Assembly: GCA_001887945.1 (NCBI GenBank)
Contig: LDOQ01000348.1
Span: 1 to 54,622, forward strand
Length of the DNA stretch: 54,622 nt
Direction of reading: 5' to 3'
Source: Spraguea lophii
Lineage: Eukaryota > Microsporidia > Spragueidae
Shown piece by piece: positions 20,901 through 28,037 of this stretch; positions within the stretch are counted from its first letter, which is position 1, and every line of letters starts with the position of its first letter. Both the position numbers and the translations under genes were made by a program. Below the pieces are notes generated by a model. That model saw nothing but the letters and a program-made list of their open reading frames with translations, had not been told where the DNA came from and made no database searches.

Positions 20901-22597
20901 ATAATATTTTAAAAAATAAAATAAATTTAGAAGGTTATAAACATATCATAAAAAGAATTAGAAATTATTTACAAAGAGGAAAAATAGCTTATAGTGAAAT
21001 GGTAGGTACATTAGCATCACAATCTATAGGAGAACCAGCAACACAAATGACTCTTAATACATTCCATTATGCTGGTGTATTATCCACTGTAACGATGGGT
21101 GTACCTAGACTTAATGAAATAATAAATGTAGCAAAAAATATAAAAACTCCTATGATGGAACTTCAAATAAAAAAAGAACATAGAAATAATGAAATGGAAC
21201 ATATTAGAAGAGTTCAAGCTGCCCTGGAATTTATTACAATAGGAAATATTATTGAAGAAAAATATATAATATATGATCCTGTAATACAAGAAACAAATGT
21301 TAAAGAGGATGAAGAAATTGTACAAACATATTTTATGTTCCCAGATACTGAGGATGCATCTGAATCAAGATTAAGTAGGTATATAATAAGATTAAAACTC
21401 TCTAAAGATAAAATGATCATCAAACATCTAAAAATAGAAGAGATCGTAGAAAAAATAAAGAAGAAATATCATAAAGACATAAATATTATACATTCAGATG
21501 ATAACAGTAAAAATATTGTTATTAGAATTAGAGTGGCTATAGATTGTGATGAGCTTTTCTATAAAAAACTGCTTGAAGATATATCAACAATACATTTAAG
21601 AGGATATCCAGATATCAAAAGATCTTTTATTGTAGAAGATAAAAATAGAATGTACAAGGATAGAAGATTAAATCCTGAAGATTCAGATGAAAAAGAAGAT
21701 AAAAATTATTACATTCAAACAGAAGGATGTAATTTATTAAAAATTTTAAAAGATCCTTACGTAGATGTTTATAAGATTATGAGTAATTATACAATTGAAA
21801 TGTGCGATGTACTTGGAATAGAAGCTGCTAGAGAATCTCTCCTAATAGAATTAAAAAGAGTTATAGAAGCAGATGGATCATATGTTAATCATAGACATTA
21901 TTCTCTATTAGCTGATTTAATGACAATGAAAGGTGCACTCAGTGGTGTAACCAGACATGGAGTAAATAGAGCGAATAACAGTGTATTAATGAGATGTTCT
22001 TTTGAAGAGACAGTGGATATTTTATTAGATGCAGGATTAAAAGCAGAAGTATCTGAATGTAAGAGTGTAACAGATAATATAATGATAGGTGATATAGCTC
22101 CTATAGGAACAGGATCGACACATTTACTTCTAAATACAGAAGCTCTACAAGATGCAGTAGCAGTACAAACGAGAGAATATGAATTTGAAAAAGAAGAATT
22201 TATGACACCCAATATACAATCTCCTGTCAGTTATAAAAGTAATGGAGAAAGTGGATGGTCTCCGGTATTAACATATAAACCAACTACGGCTAGTTATACA
22301 CCAACATCTGGATTATATTCTCCTACTACGGGTATGTACTCCCCTATGTCATCATTTTATACACCTACCTCTCCTACTTATAATCCTACATCTGCTATTT
22401 CCAGAAATAACACGTATAATCCCGCGTCTCCTATATATTCTCCTGCATCTCCTATGTACTCGCCTACATCCCCATCTTATGCACCTACATCACCTGCATA
22501 TACTCCATCTTCACCTACTTATATACCTACTACGGCGTATAATCCAGTTAAAAGAGTAAAGCATTCTAAAAAAAAGAAAGAGAGTAAAAAAGAATAA
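17942..22597 (+). CDS. RPB1: RNA polymerase II largest subunit
   Basis: Catalytic subunit of nuclear RNA polymerase II, 1551 aa from the ATG at 17942. That ATG sits directly on a CCC motif and gives the expected N-terminus (MHNEQFLKRR, then SIQFGVLSPEEIR). The clamp zinc motif CATCLEGATDCVGHYGH is near residue 59. The active-site loop NADFDGDEMN binds the catalytic Mg. The trigger-loop region follows (QSIGEPATQMTLNTFH), and the cleft region ends in the ADLMTMKGALSGVTRHGVNR block. The C-terminal domain has about 12 heptads of YSPTSPS type, many degenerate (YTPTSGL, YSPMSSF, YNPASPI), ending in a basic KKKKESKKE tail. The family usually has 1600-1900 residues, so this is compact but complete. 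Confidence 0.98.
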   Translation: MHNEQFLKRRISSIQFGVLSPEEIRNGSVVAIEHPETMENGIPKENGLIDFRMGTTERGYLCATCLEGATDCVGHYGHIELARPIFHVGYMSKIKKILETVCFYCAKIKIDITDVRLQKNINSIWSVAKGRTICEGRDIGEGIKSGCGNKQPLIKKEGLGLVAFMKGEENSEGKVILNGEKVHNIFKRIPESDIEAMGFSPKYSRPEWLILTVLLVPPPPVRPSVLVDGILRGEDDLTHKLADIVKANNNLKKYEREGAPGHVIRDYEQLLQFHIATLIDNEISGQPQALQKSGRPLKSISARLKGKEGRVRGNLMGKRVDFSARSVITPDSNIGLDEVGVPEQIAKILSFPERVTSFNIDFLEELVKRGPYNYPGANYVIREDGQRIDLRYNRSEINLTEGCLVERHIVTGDMVLFNRQPSLHKMSMMSHKARVLKKLTFRLNLSATSPYNADFDGDEMNLHMPQTYNTKAELQELTYLPTQIVSPQSNKPVMGLVQDSLLGISKLSSKDTFLKRKEVMQILFSSDFDQEKVFKTLQRPAISKPKKLWTGKQLISVLLPKISYKGLNNLYNEYEILSDGSVFIENGILIHGSFDKKIAGSTQGGLIHIIKNDYNHKVVLDFINNSQRMVNSYITHIHSFSCGIGDTIADGNTMKKIMESISEAKDSVKATISDAKRGRLERLPGMTIKESIESKIKLSLNKARDVSGTSAQKSLSLSNNVKNMVLAGSKGSFINISQVTACVGQQNVEGKRIPFGFNERTLPHFSKGDHGPESRGFVENSFLSGLIPEELFFHTMGGREGLIDTSIKTSETGYIQRRLVKSLEDCSIAYDGSVRNGNNNIFQFLYGEDGFDATFIERNKEQELNKLHKFYVEALKDNNILEHYANIDNNPVVYAKQDYPSANTSYSNTEELKKEYEEIKNIKIDNVVYLPVNFKRIFYNERVNNRGTIKNYKEISKGRKEIENYLKELRIENKSLIERIKYSLSIYNILKNKINLEGYKHIIKRIRNYLQRGKIAYSEMVGTLASQSIGEPATQMTLNTFHYAGVLSTVTMGVPRLNEIINVAKNIKTPMMELQIKKEHRNNEMEHIRRVQAALEFITIGNIIEEKYIIYDPVIQETNVKEDEEIVQTYFMFPDTEDASESRLSRYIIRLKLSKDKMIIKHLKIEEIVEKIKKKYHKDINIIHSDDNSKNIVIRIRVAIDCDELFYKKLLEDISTIHLRGYPDIKRSFIVEDKNRMYKDRRLNPEDSDEKEDKNYYIQTEGCNLLKILKDPYVDVYKIMSNYTIEMCDVLGIEAARESLLIELKRVIEADGSYVNHRHYSLLADLMTMKGALSGVTRHGVNRANNSVLMRCSFEETVDILLDAGLKAEVSECKSVTDNIMIGDIAPIGTGSTHLLLNTEALQDAVAVQTREYEFEKEEFMTPNIQSPVSYKSNGESGWSPVLTYKPTTASYTPTSGLYSPTTGMYSPMSSFYTPTSPTYNPTSAISRNNTYNPASPIYSPASPMYSPTSPSYAPTSPAYTPSSPTYIPTTAYNPVKRVKHSKKKKESKKE

Positions 22598-23409
22598 AAA
22601 TATTTACAATGAGATTTATCGATGATACAAAATAAACAAAATATATAATAAAATATTTTATTGTTCATAAAACTTTTTTTAACGTATTTTTATGAAATAG
22701 ATTCTCTGTTTGTATTATTTTATAATTTTTTTTAATTTTATTTAGCAATGTAAAATATCTTTGATAAAACTTATTTTTAAATATGGTAATATTATTATAT
22801 ATGTATTTATTCTATATAAATATATTTCAATTAAGGTATTATATATCTTTATTAATTTTTAAATATTTCAATCTATATTCCTTTATATTTTATACATCGA
22901 TTATATTTTTTAATAAGAAACATTTAATTAAAGATACATGATTATTACTTATCAATGATTTTTATGTAAATGAAATAACATTTATATGGGTCAAATCTTG
23001 CAACGATTATAATTTAAGATGGTTCTATATTTTATGGTCTGCTATTGATTATATGGTTGTGATATAAAGATATAATAATCTTCGGTAACATACACAAATA
23101 AAAAAATTATGGGAATAATCCCAAATGTTTACAACAAACAAAATATAAATAGAAATATATAAATTGTCTAAATGACCGTATGAATTTTTGTTGATTAAAA
23201 AATAAAAAAATTTTTCACATAAAGATTACATCTAAAATGTAAAAATATCATGTAAATTGAATGTGCTAATTGAATAGAGTTATTTAGACAAGGATGTTAT
23301 AATATGAAATGCAAGAGAAAAACGATATCATAAGAAAAAACGGGTTTTTTGGTGGTTTTAAATTTCTATTTATTAAATATTTTAAATATTATTGGAAATA
23401 TGTAATAAA
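22598..23409. other. Gene-poor AT-rich stretch
   Basis: Downstream of RPB1. No gene or RNA recognised. It ends where the first tandem duplication unit begins. Confidence 0.5.
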
Positions 23410-23509
23410 TCAACACATAAACGTATTATAAAATTAAATTGTAAATTAAAAATTATAATAATCAATAAATTAAAAATTATAATAATCAAAATTAAAAAAA
23501 AATAAAATA

Positions 23510-23870
23510 GGGGGTATATGTGACGACATAATAGAAATCGATGAGATTGTAGTTTTTAAACCCAAATACAATACCGAAATATATCCATTGAAGTTATTGG
23601 TGACATTTTCAGGAACACAAAAGAAATGCAGAAATTATTGAAGAAGTAATCAAAAATAACGTTAATATAAGAACAAGAATAATAATAACAGATGGTCATA
23701 GAAATCTATTCAAAAATACGTAACCTAGGATATAATATATACGAATCAGCTAATCATGCAGAGAATTTTATACACCCACAAAACGAAGAAATACACACTC
23801 AAACCATTAAAATTATATGGAGATATTTTAAAAAATATCTAAAAAAATAACTACGCGCAATGTAAAGGAA
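23510..23870 (+). pseudogene. Merlin/IS1595-like transposase remnant, copy 1
   Basis: Frame-broken coding debris. IIEIDEIVVFKPKYN contains the first catalytic Asp motif (IDE). VIEEVIKNNVNIRTRIIITD contains the second (ITD). ESANHAENFIHPQNEEIHTQ matches the NH-xxFV-P-HT-TIE-W block of ISXO2-like transposases. Frameshifts separate these pieces. The same debris sits before the paralogous gene at 25748-26110, so the insertion predates the duplication. Confidence 0.7.
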
Positions 23871-24050
23871 TTAATGACTCGAATTTCATTATATTTTTAT
23901 TTAAAATCAAAAAAAAAATTTCAGGGAGTTTTAAACGATTTAAAATATATTAAATGATTATTCCATTCCTTTTTTTAAAAGATCATTTTTTTTACATATT
24001 CTACCAAAAAAAACTCTATTTTTTATATTTTTAGATTTTTTTAAACCCTA

Positions 24051-25253
24051 ATGAACTTTCTTATCAAATTATTTTCTATCTATTATAATGTGGTCAATAT
24101 AATAGTTGTAAACTATAATATATTCTCATACAATCAAAATTGTGTAGTAAATGCTATTAAACTAGCTGACGACAAAACCATAAAAACAATGAAGACCACC
24201 CAACCCTTTTTTTCTGATATATTAACGTACTTTTATTTCCATTTATTTAACTTCGAGGATGGCTTAAATAAGAAAGATTTTACAAGCAAAATACAAAAAT
24301 TAGATTTATATGATAAATTTAAAAATGAAGCATGGAAGAAATTGATGAAACACAGAGATGGCCCGATAGATGAATTTAGTATCTGTATTGGTTGTCCAGT
24401 ATATGAAAGTAATATCGATGGCAAAAATATTGTTCGATGTGATGGTCAGATGCGAGGTTGGTATGCTAATGCATTTAAGTGGTATTTAGAATATCAAAAC
24501 AATTTAAATAAATTGGAAAAATTTGCTCAATCGCAAACTCCTTTTGTGCAATACGTTTCAAGTATTCCAATAATTCCCCCTAACCGGGTAAATATTCATG
24601 CAGTACTTATAGGCCAATCATATACCGAGTGTTGCATTTTATTTGATTTTGTTCATACTGAAAAAACTGTCTTTTTAAAAATACTTTTTAAATTATATGA
24701 ATTTATTAAGGGAATAAAAACCCCTGATCCAAAAACAGTTAATAATTTCCCAGAAATACAAGTAGAAAATATCAGAGACGAAAATCAAAAAGCCATAGTT
24801 CTTATTAATTGTGCAATATTGGAGGTTCACGACTCTTGTTTGATCTATTATTTAATGCGTTCTTTAGAAATATTTAGGCTTGTTTTCATTAAAAAGCTAA
24901 CTTTAGAAGAAATATTAAAAGAGCATCAATTTTCAGAAGATAAAGAACCTATCATTACACCTGAGGGTAACCCACTCTATAGATTACACGAAGAGCAAAT
25001 AGATTCGAATGAAAACAATATGAACGATACAAAATCTTTAGAAAATAAAGTAACTCCTGTTAACGATAAAGTATCTTTAGAAAATAAAGTAATACCTGAA
25101 ATCGACAACAATACGGATAAAAAAGAAAATTTTCACATTTCTCCGTTTCAGATAATATTATCAGTCATAGGTACAATTCAATTAACTCTTATTTTTCTTT
25201 TTTTAACTGGTATATTACCAATCAGACTTTTAAAAAATATTATCGAAGCCTAA
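24051..25253 (+). CDS. Putative surface/membrane protein, tandem paralogue 1
   Basis: A 400-aa protein with a hydrophobic N-terminus (MNFLIKLFSIYYNVVNIIVV) and a C-terminal transmembrane segment at about residues 362-392 (ISPFQIILSVIGTIQL then TLIFLFLTGILP). This suggests a secretory-pathway membrane protein with a large lumenal or extracellular part. That part holds ICIGCPVYESNIDGKNIVRC with three Cys and a Glu/Asn-rich stalk with the repeat KSLENKVxP. CCC at 24046-24048 lies two bases before the ATG. The paralogue at 26314 shares the design. No family recognised; lineage-specific surface protein is the natural guess. Confidence 0.75.
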   Translation: MNFLIKLFSIYYNVVNIIVVNYNIFSYNQNCVVNAIKLADDKTIKTMKTTQPFFSDILTYFYFHLFNFEDGLNKKDFTSKIQKLDLYDKFKNEAWKKLMKHRDGPIDEFSICIGCPVYESNIDGKNIVRCDGQMRGWYANAFKWYLEYQNNLNKLEKFAQSQTPFVQYVSSIPIIPPNRVNIHAVLIGQSYTECCILFDFVHTEKTVFLKILFKLYEFIKGIKTPDPKTVNNFPEIQVENIRDENQKAIVLINCAILEVHDSCLIYYLMRSLEIFRLVFIKKLTLEEILKEHQFSEDKEPIITPEGNPLYRLHEEQIDSNENNMNDTKSLENKVTPVNDKVSLENKVIPEIDNNTDKKENFHISPFQIILSVIGTIQLTLIFLFLTGILPIRLLKNIIEA

Positions 25254-25359
25254 AAAACAATTAAAATCCTGATTTGCTTCAAAATTATTTATATATTTTT
25301 TTAAAATAAAGTATGTTTTTACTTCTTTTTTTTTACGAATGAAACTTTTATTTATCAAA

Positions 25360-25690
25360 GCTTCCTGGCCGTTGCGGCCTACCATGGTCTGTGACCTTCG
25401 GTTCCTCGAGCGAATTTAAGCTTGTACTAACTGGTTTCGCTACAGATATGCATTAATCTCATCTTACCTTATGCTCCAGAGTGTTAGGATTTTGCGTCTG
25501 GTGCGCGTCGCCGCCCCCACTTCCAGTTCTTAAGGAATTCTCAGCCTCTTTCGTTGCATAGTATTGGCCGAGTCACAAATCAATACAAGGATTGCAACTA
25601 CATCGGCTAAACACTACTTTAATCTAGTAACGGGGCCGTCGTACAAGGCACAGCTATACTGTGCTATCGAAACCTCATCCACTCAACATC
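25360..25690 (+). repeat. GC-rich dispersed repeat, best-preserved copy (possible 5S-derived SINE)
   Basis: About 330 bp with roughly 50% G+C by line counts, inside DNA of about 20%. It has no ORF. At least five decayed relatives occur in the window (865-1060, 7370-7645, 33500-33715, 42425-42604, 47355-47475). The head GTTGCGGCCTACCA resembles the start of eukaryotic 5S rRNA (nnnTACGGCCATACCA), and a TTTAAGC about 45 bases in sits near where 5S has its box A (TTAAGC). Near the far end GCACAG-TATAG-CTGTGC is a perfect hairpin. There are no terminal inverted repeats and no A-tail. It lies exactly between the two tandem duplication units. Confidence 0.8.
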
Positions 25691-25747
25691 TATAATTAAT
25701 AAATTAAAAATTGTAATAATTAAAATTAAAAAAATAAAATAAGTATG

Positions 25748-26110
25748 TGGGACGACATAATAGAAATCGACGAGACTGCAGTTTTAAACCCCAAATATAA
25801 TACAGGAAGACATCTAAAATAATTTTAGGTTATTAGTAACATTGCCAGGAACACGAAAGAAGTATATCATCCTGTTGAAAATAAAAGAAATCAAAAGTTA
25901 TTGAAGAAGTAATCAAAAATAACGTTAATATAAGAACAAGAATAATTACGGATGAATGAAAAACTTATTCAAAATTATCCAACCTATGATATATATACGA
26001 ATCAGCTAATCATGCAGAGAATTTTATACACCCACAAAACGAAGAAATACACACTCAAACCATTAAAATTACATGGAGATGTTTTAAAAATATCTAAAAA
26101 AGTACCTATA
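25748..26110 (+). pseudogene. Merlin/IS1595-like transposase remnant, copy 2
   Basis: Same debris as at 23510. IIEIDETAVLNPKYNTG keeps the first catalytic Asp and reads closer to the family than copy 1. PVENKRNQKVIEEVIKN follows after a frameshift, then NVNIRTRIITD, and ANHAENFIHPQNEEIHTQ in another frame. A 68-codon open frame through this region (25952-26158) is in a wrong frame for the transposase and is not a gene. Confidence 0.7.
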
Positions 26111-26313
26111 CACAATGTAAAGGAATCAACAATCCAAATTTCAATCTATTTTTATTGAAAATCAAAAAACCCCTTTTTCATGGAATTTTAAACGATCTGA
26201 ACTATATTAAACGATTATTCTATTCTTTTAGTCGTTTTTTTATAATATCTTTTTTTTTCATATTCTATCAAAAAATTTCTATTTTTTTATATTTCTAAAT
26301 TTCCGTAAACCCC

Positions 26314-27465
26314 ATGAACCTTTTTATTAAATTACTCTCTATTTACAATGTGATAAATATAATGGTTATAAACTATACTATATTATCATACAGTCAAAAT
26401 TGTGTAATAAATGCTATTAAACTAACTGATGACAAACTCGCAGAACCAATAGCTGACCCTGAACCTTTTTTCTCTGATATATTAATGTATTTTTATTCCC
26501 ATTTATCCAACTTTGAGAACGGCTTAAATAAAGAAGATTTTATAAGCAAAATACAAAAATTGGATTTTTATGAGAAATTTAAAAATGAAGCATGGAAGAA
26601 ATTGATGAAACACAGAGATGGCCCGATAGATGAATTTAGTATCTGTATTGGTTGTCCAGTATATGAAAGTAATATCGATGGCAAAAATATTGTTCGATGT
26701 GATGATATAATACAAAGTTATTTTGCTAATGCATTTAAATGGTACTCAGAATATCAAAACAACATAAATAACTTGGATCAATCGCAAGACCCATTTTTAC
26801 AATACGTTTCAAATATTTCAATAACTCAATCTGAACCGCTAAATATTCATACAATATTTATAAGCCAATTATATTCTGAGTGTGGTGTTTTTTTTGACTT
26901 TATTCATAATGAAAAAACTGTCTTTTTAAAAATACTTTTTAAATTATATGAATTTATTAAGGGAATAAAAACTCCTGATGCAACAACAGTTAATAATTTC
27001 CCAAAAATACAAGTAAAAAATATCAGAGACGAAAATCAAAAAGCCATAGTTCTTATTAATTATGCAATATTAGAAGTTCATGATTCTTATTTTGTCCCTT
27101 ATTTAACACGCTCTTTTGAAATATTTAAATTTTTTTTTATCGAAAAACGAACTTTAGAAGAAATATTAAAAAAACATCAATTTTCAGAAGATAAAGAACC
27201 TATCATTACACCTGAGGGGAATCCGCTTTATAGATTACACGTAGAACCAATAGATTCAAATGAAAACAATATTAACGATACAAAATCTTTGGAAAATAAA
27301 GTAATACCAAAAGTCGACAACAATACAAATAAAGAAGAAATTACTCATATTTCTCTGTTTCAGATAATATTATCAGTCATAGGTACAATTCAATTAGCTC
27401 TTATTTTTCTTTTTTTAACTGGTGTATTACCAATTGGACTTTTAAAAAATATTATAGGAGCTTAA
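26314..27465 (+). CDS. Putative surface/membrane protein, tandem paralogue 2
   Basis: A 383-aa paralogue of the 24051 gene with the same design: hydrophobic N-terminus (MNLFIKLLSIYNVINIMVIN), the Cys-containing ICIGCPVYESNIDGKNIVRC block, a KSLENKVIP stalk (one repeat fewer, accounting for most of the length difference) and a C-terminal membrane segment ending FLFLTGVLPIGLLKN. CCCC at 26310-26313 abuts the ATG. Divergence from paralogue 1 is concentrated in the N-terminal ~60 residues and in the middle (residues ~135-200), while other stretches are identical at DNA level. Confidence 0.75.
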   Translation: MNLFIKLLSIYNVINIMVINYTILSYSQNCVINAIKLTDDKLAEPIADPEPFFSDILMYFYSHLSNFENGLNKEDFISKIQKLDFYEKFKNEAWKKLMKHRDGPIDEFSICIGCPVYESNIDGKNIVRCDDIIQSYFANAFKWYSEYQNNINNLDQSQDPFLQYVSNISITQSEPLNIHTIFISQLYSECGVFFDFIHNEKTVFLKILFKLYEFIKGIKTPDATTVNNFPKIQVKNIRDENQKAIVLINYAILEVHDSYFVPYLTRSFEIFKFFFIEKRTLEEILKKHQFSEDKEPIITPEGNPLYRLHVEPIDSNENNINDTKSLENKVIPKVDNNTNKEEITHISLFQIILSVIGTIQLALIFLFLTGVLPIGLLKNIIGA

Positions 27466-27540
27466 AAACAATTAAAATCTTGATTTGCTTTAAAATTATT
27501 TATATATATTTTTTTAAAATAAAATATGTTTTTATTTCTT

Positions 27541-28037
27541 CCAATTATTGGTTAATTCCTAAAATTAAAATTATTTATATTATTATATTTAAAGATATAC
27601 AGTTAGTAATTATTTATACATTATATTTAAATATATACAGTTAGTAATTATTTATACATTGTAATATCCAATTATAAACAATATTATCATTTAATAGCTA
27701 TTACAATAATTTAATATATTATACGTGTTGTAATTATTTAATTATAATTAAAATTATATATATTTAATTATCCTTATAATGAATGATAATTTATTTTACA
27801 ATGAATTAACAGTAATGTTATAATATAATTCAAACGTATTATTTTCGAATAATGGTCAATTGATTGTTTAATTAATTTACTCTTATCTCTGTATTGTAAT
27901 AAATTGAATATAATAATATATATTTAAAAATAATTATTTATAAATTAAAATTGATTGTTTAAAATAATAATTTATTTTGTATTGATAATTCTTCTATATC
28001 TTATTTTCTTTTTTATAAAAATCATATTTAAAAATAA
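27541..28037. other. Intergenic stretch with 38-bp tandem repeat
   Basis: No gene. ATACAGTTAGTAATTATTTA is repeated with a 38-base period at 27597-27660 (nearly two copies). Otherwise AT-rich, between convergent genes. Confidence 0.6.

Larger units (their letters stand above)
23410..25340 (+). repeat. Tandem segmental duplication, unit 1
   Basis: About 1.9 kb containing a dead transposase and a membrane-protein gene. Unit 2 (about 25690-27540) repeats the same order. Both begin with an AT stretch around AATAAATTAAAAATT, then GACGACATAATAGAAATCGA, and both end with ACAATTAAAATC and a CAAAATTATTTATATAT-like stretch after the gene. Ends are judged by eye. Confidence 0.8.
25690..27540 (+). repeat. 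Tandem segmental duplication, unit 2
   Basis: Second copy of the unit at 23410-25340, with the same order of AT leader, dead transposase, leader and gene. Some blocks are identical to unit 1 over more than 100 bases, while others have diverged strongly. Confidence 0.8.

Noticed and set aside
25360..25690. Fragment of large rRNA genes or vector contamination
   Set aside because: I found no conserved SSU or LSU landmarks in either orientation, and decayed relatives elsewhere in the window argue that it is a native repeat; a database search would settle it.
25952..26158. 68-codon frame in the second duplication unit
   Set aside because: It runs through transposase debris in a frame different from the one that matches the transposase family; not a gene.
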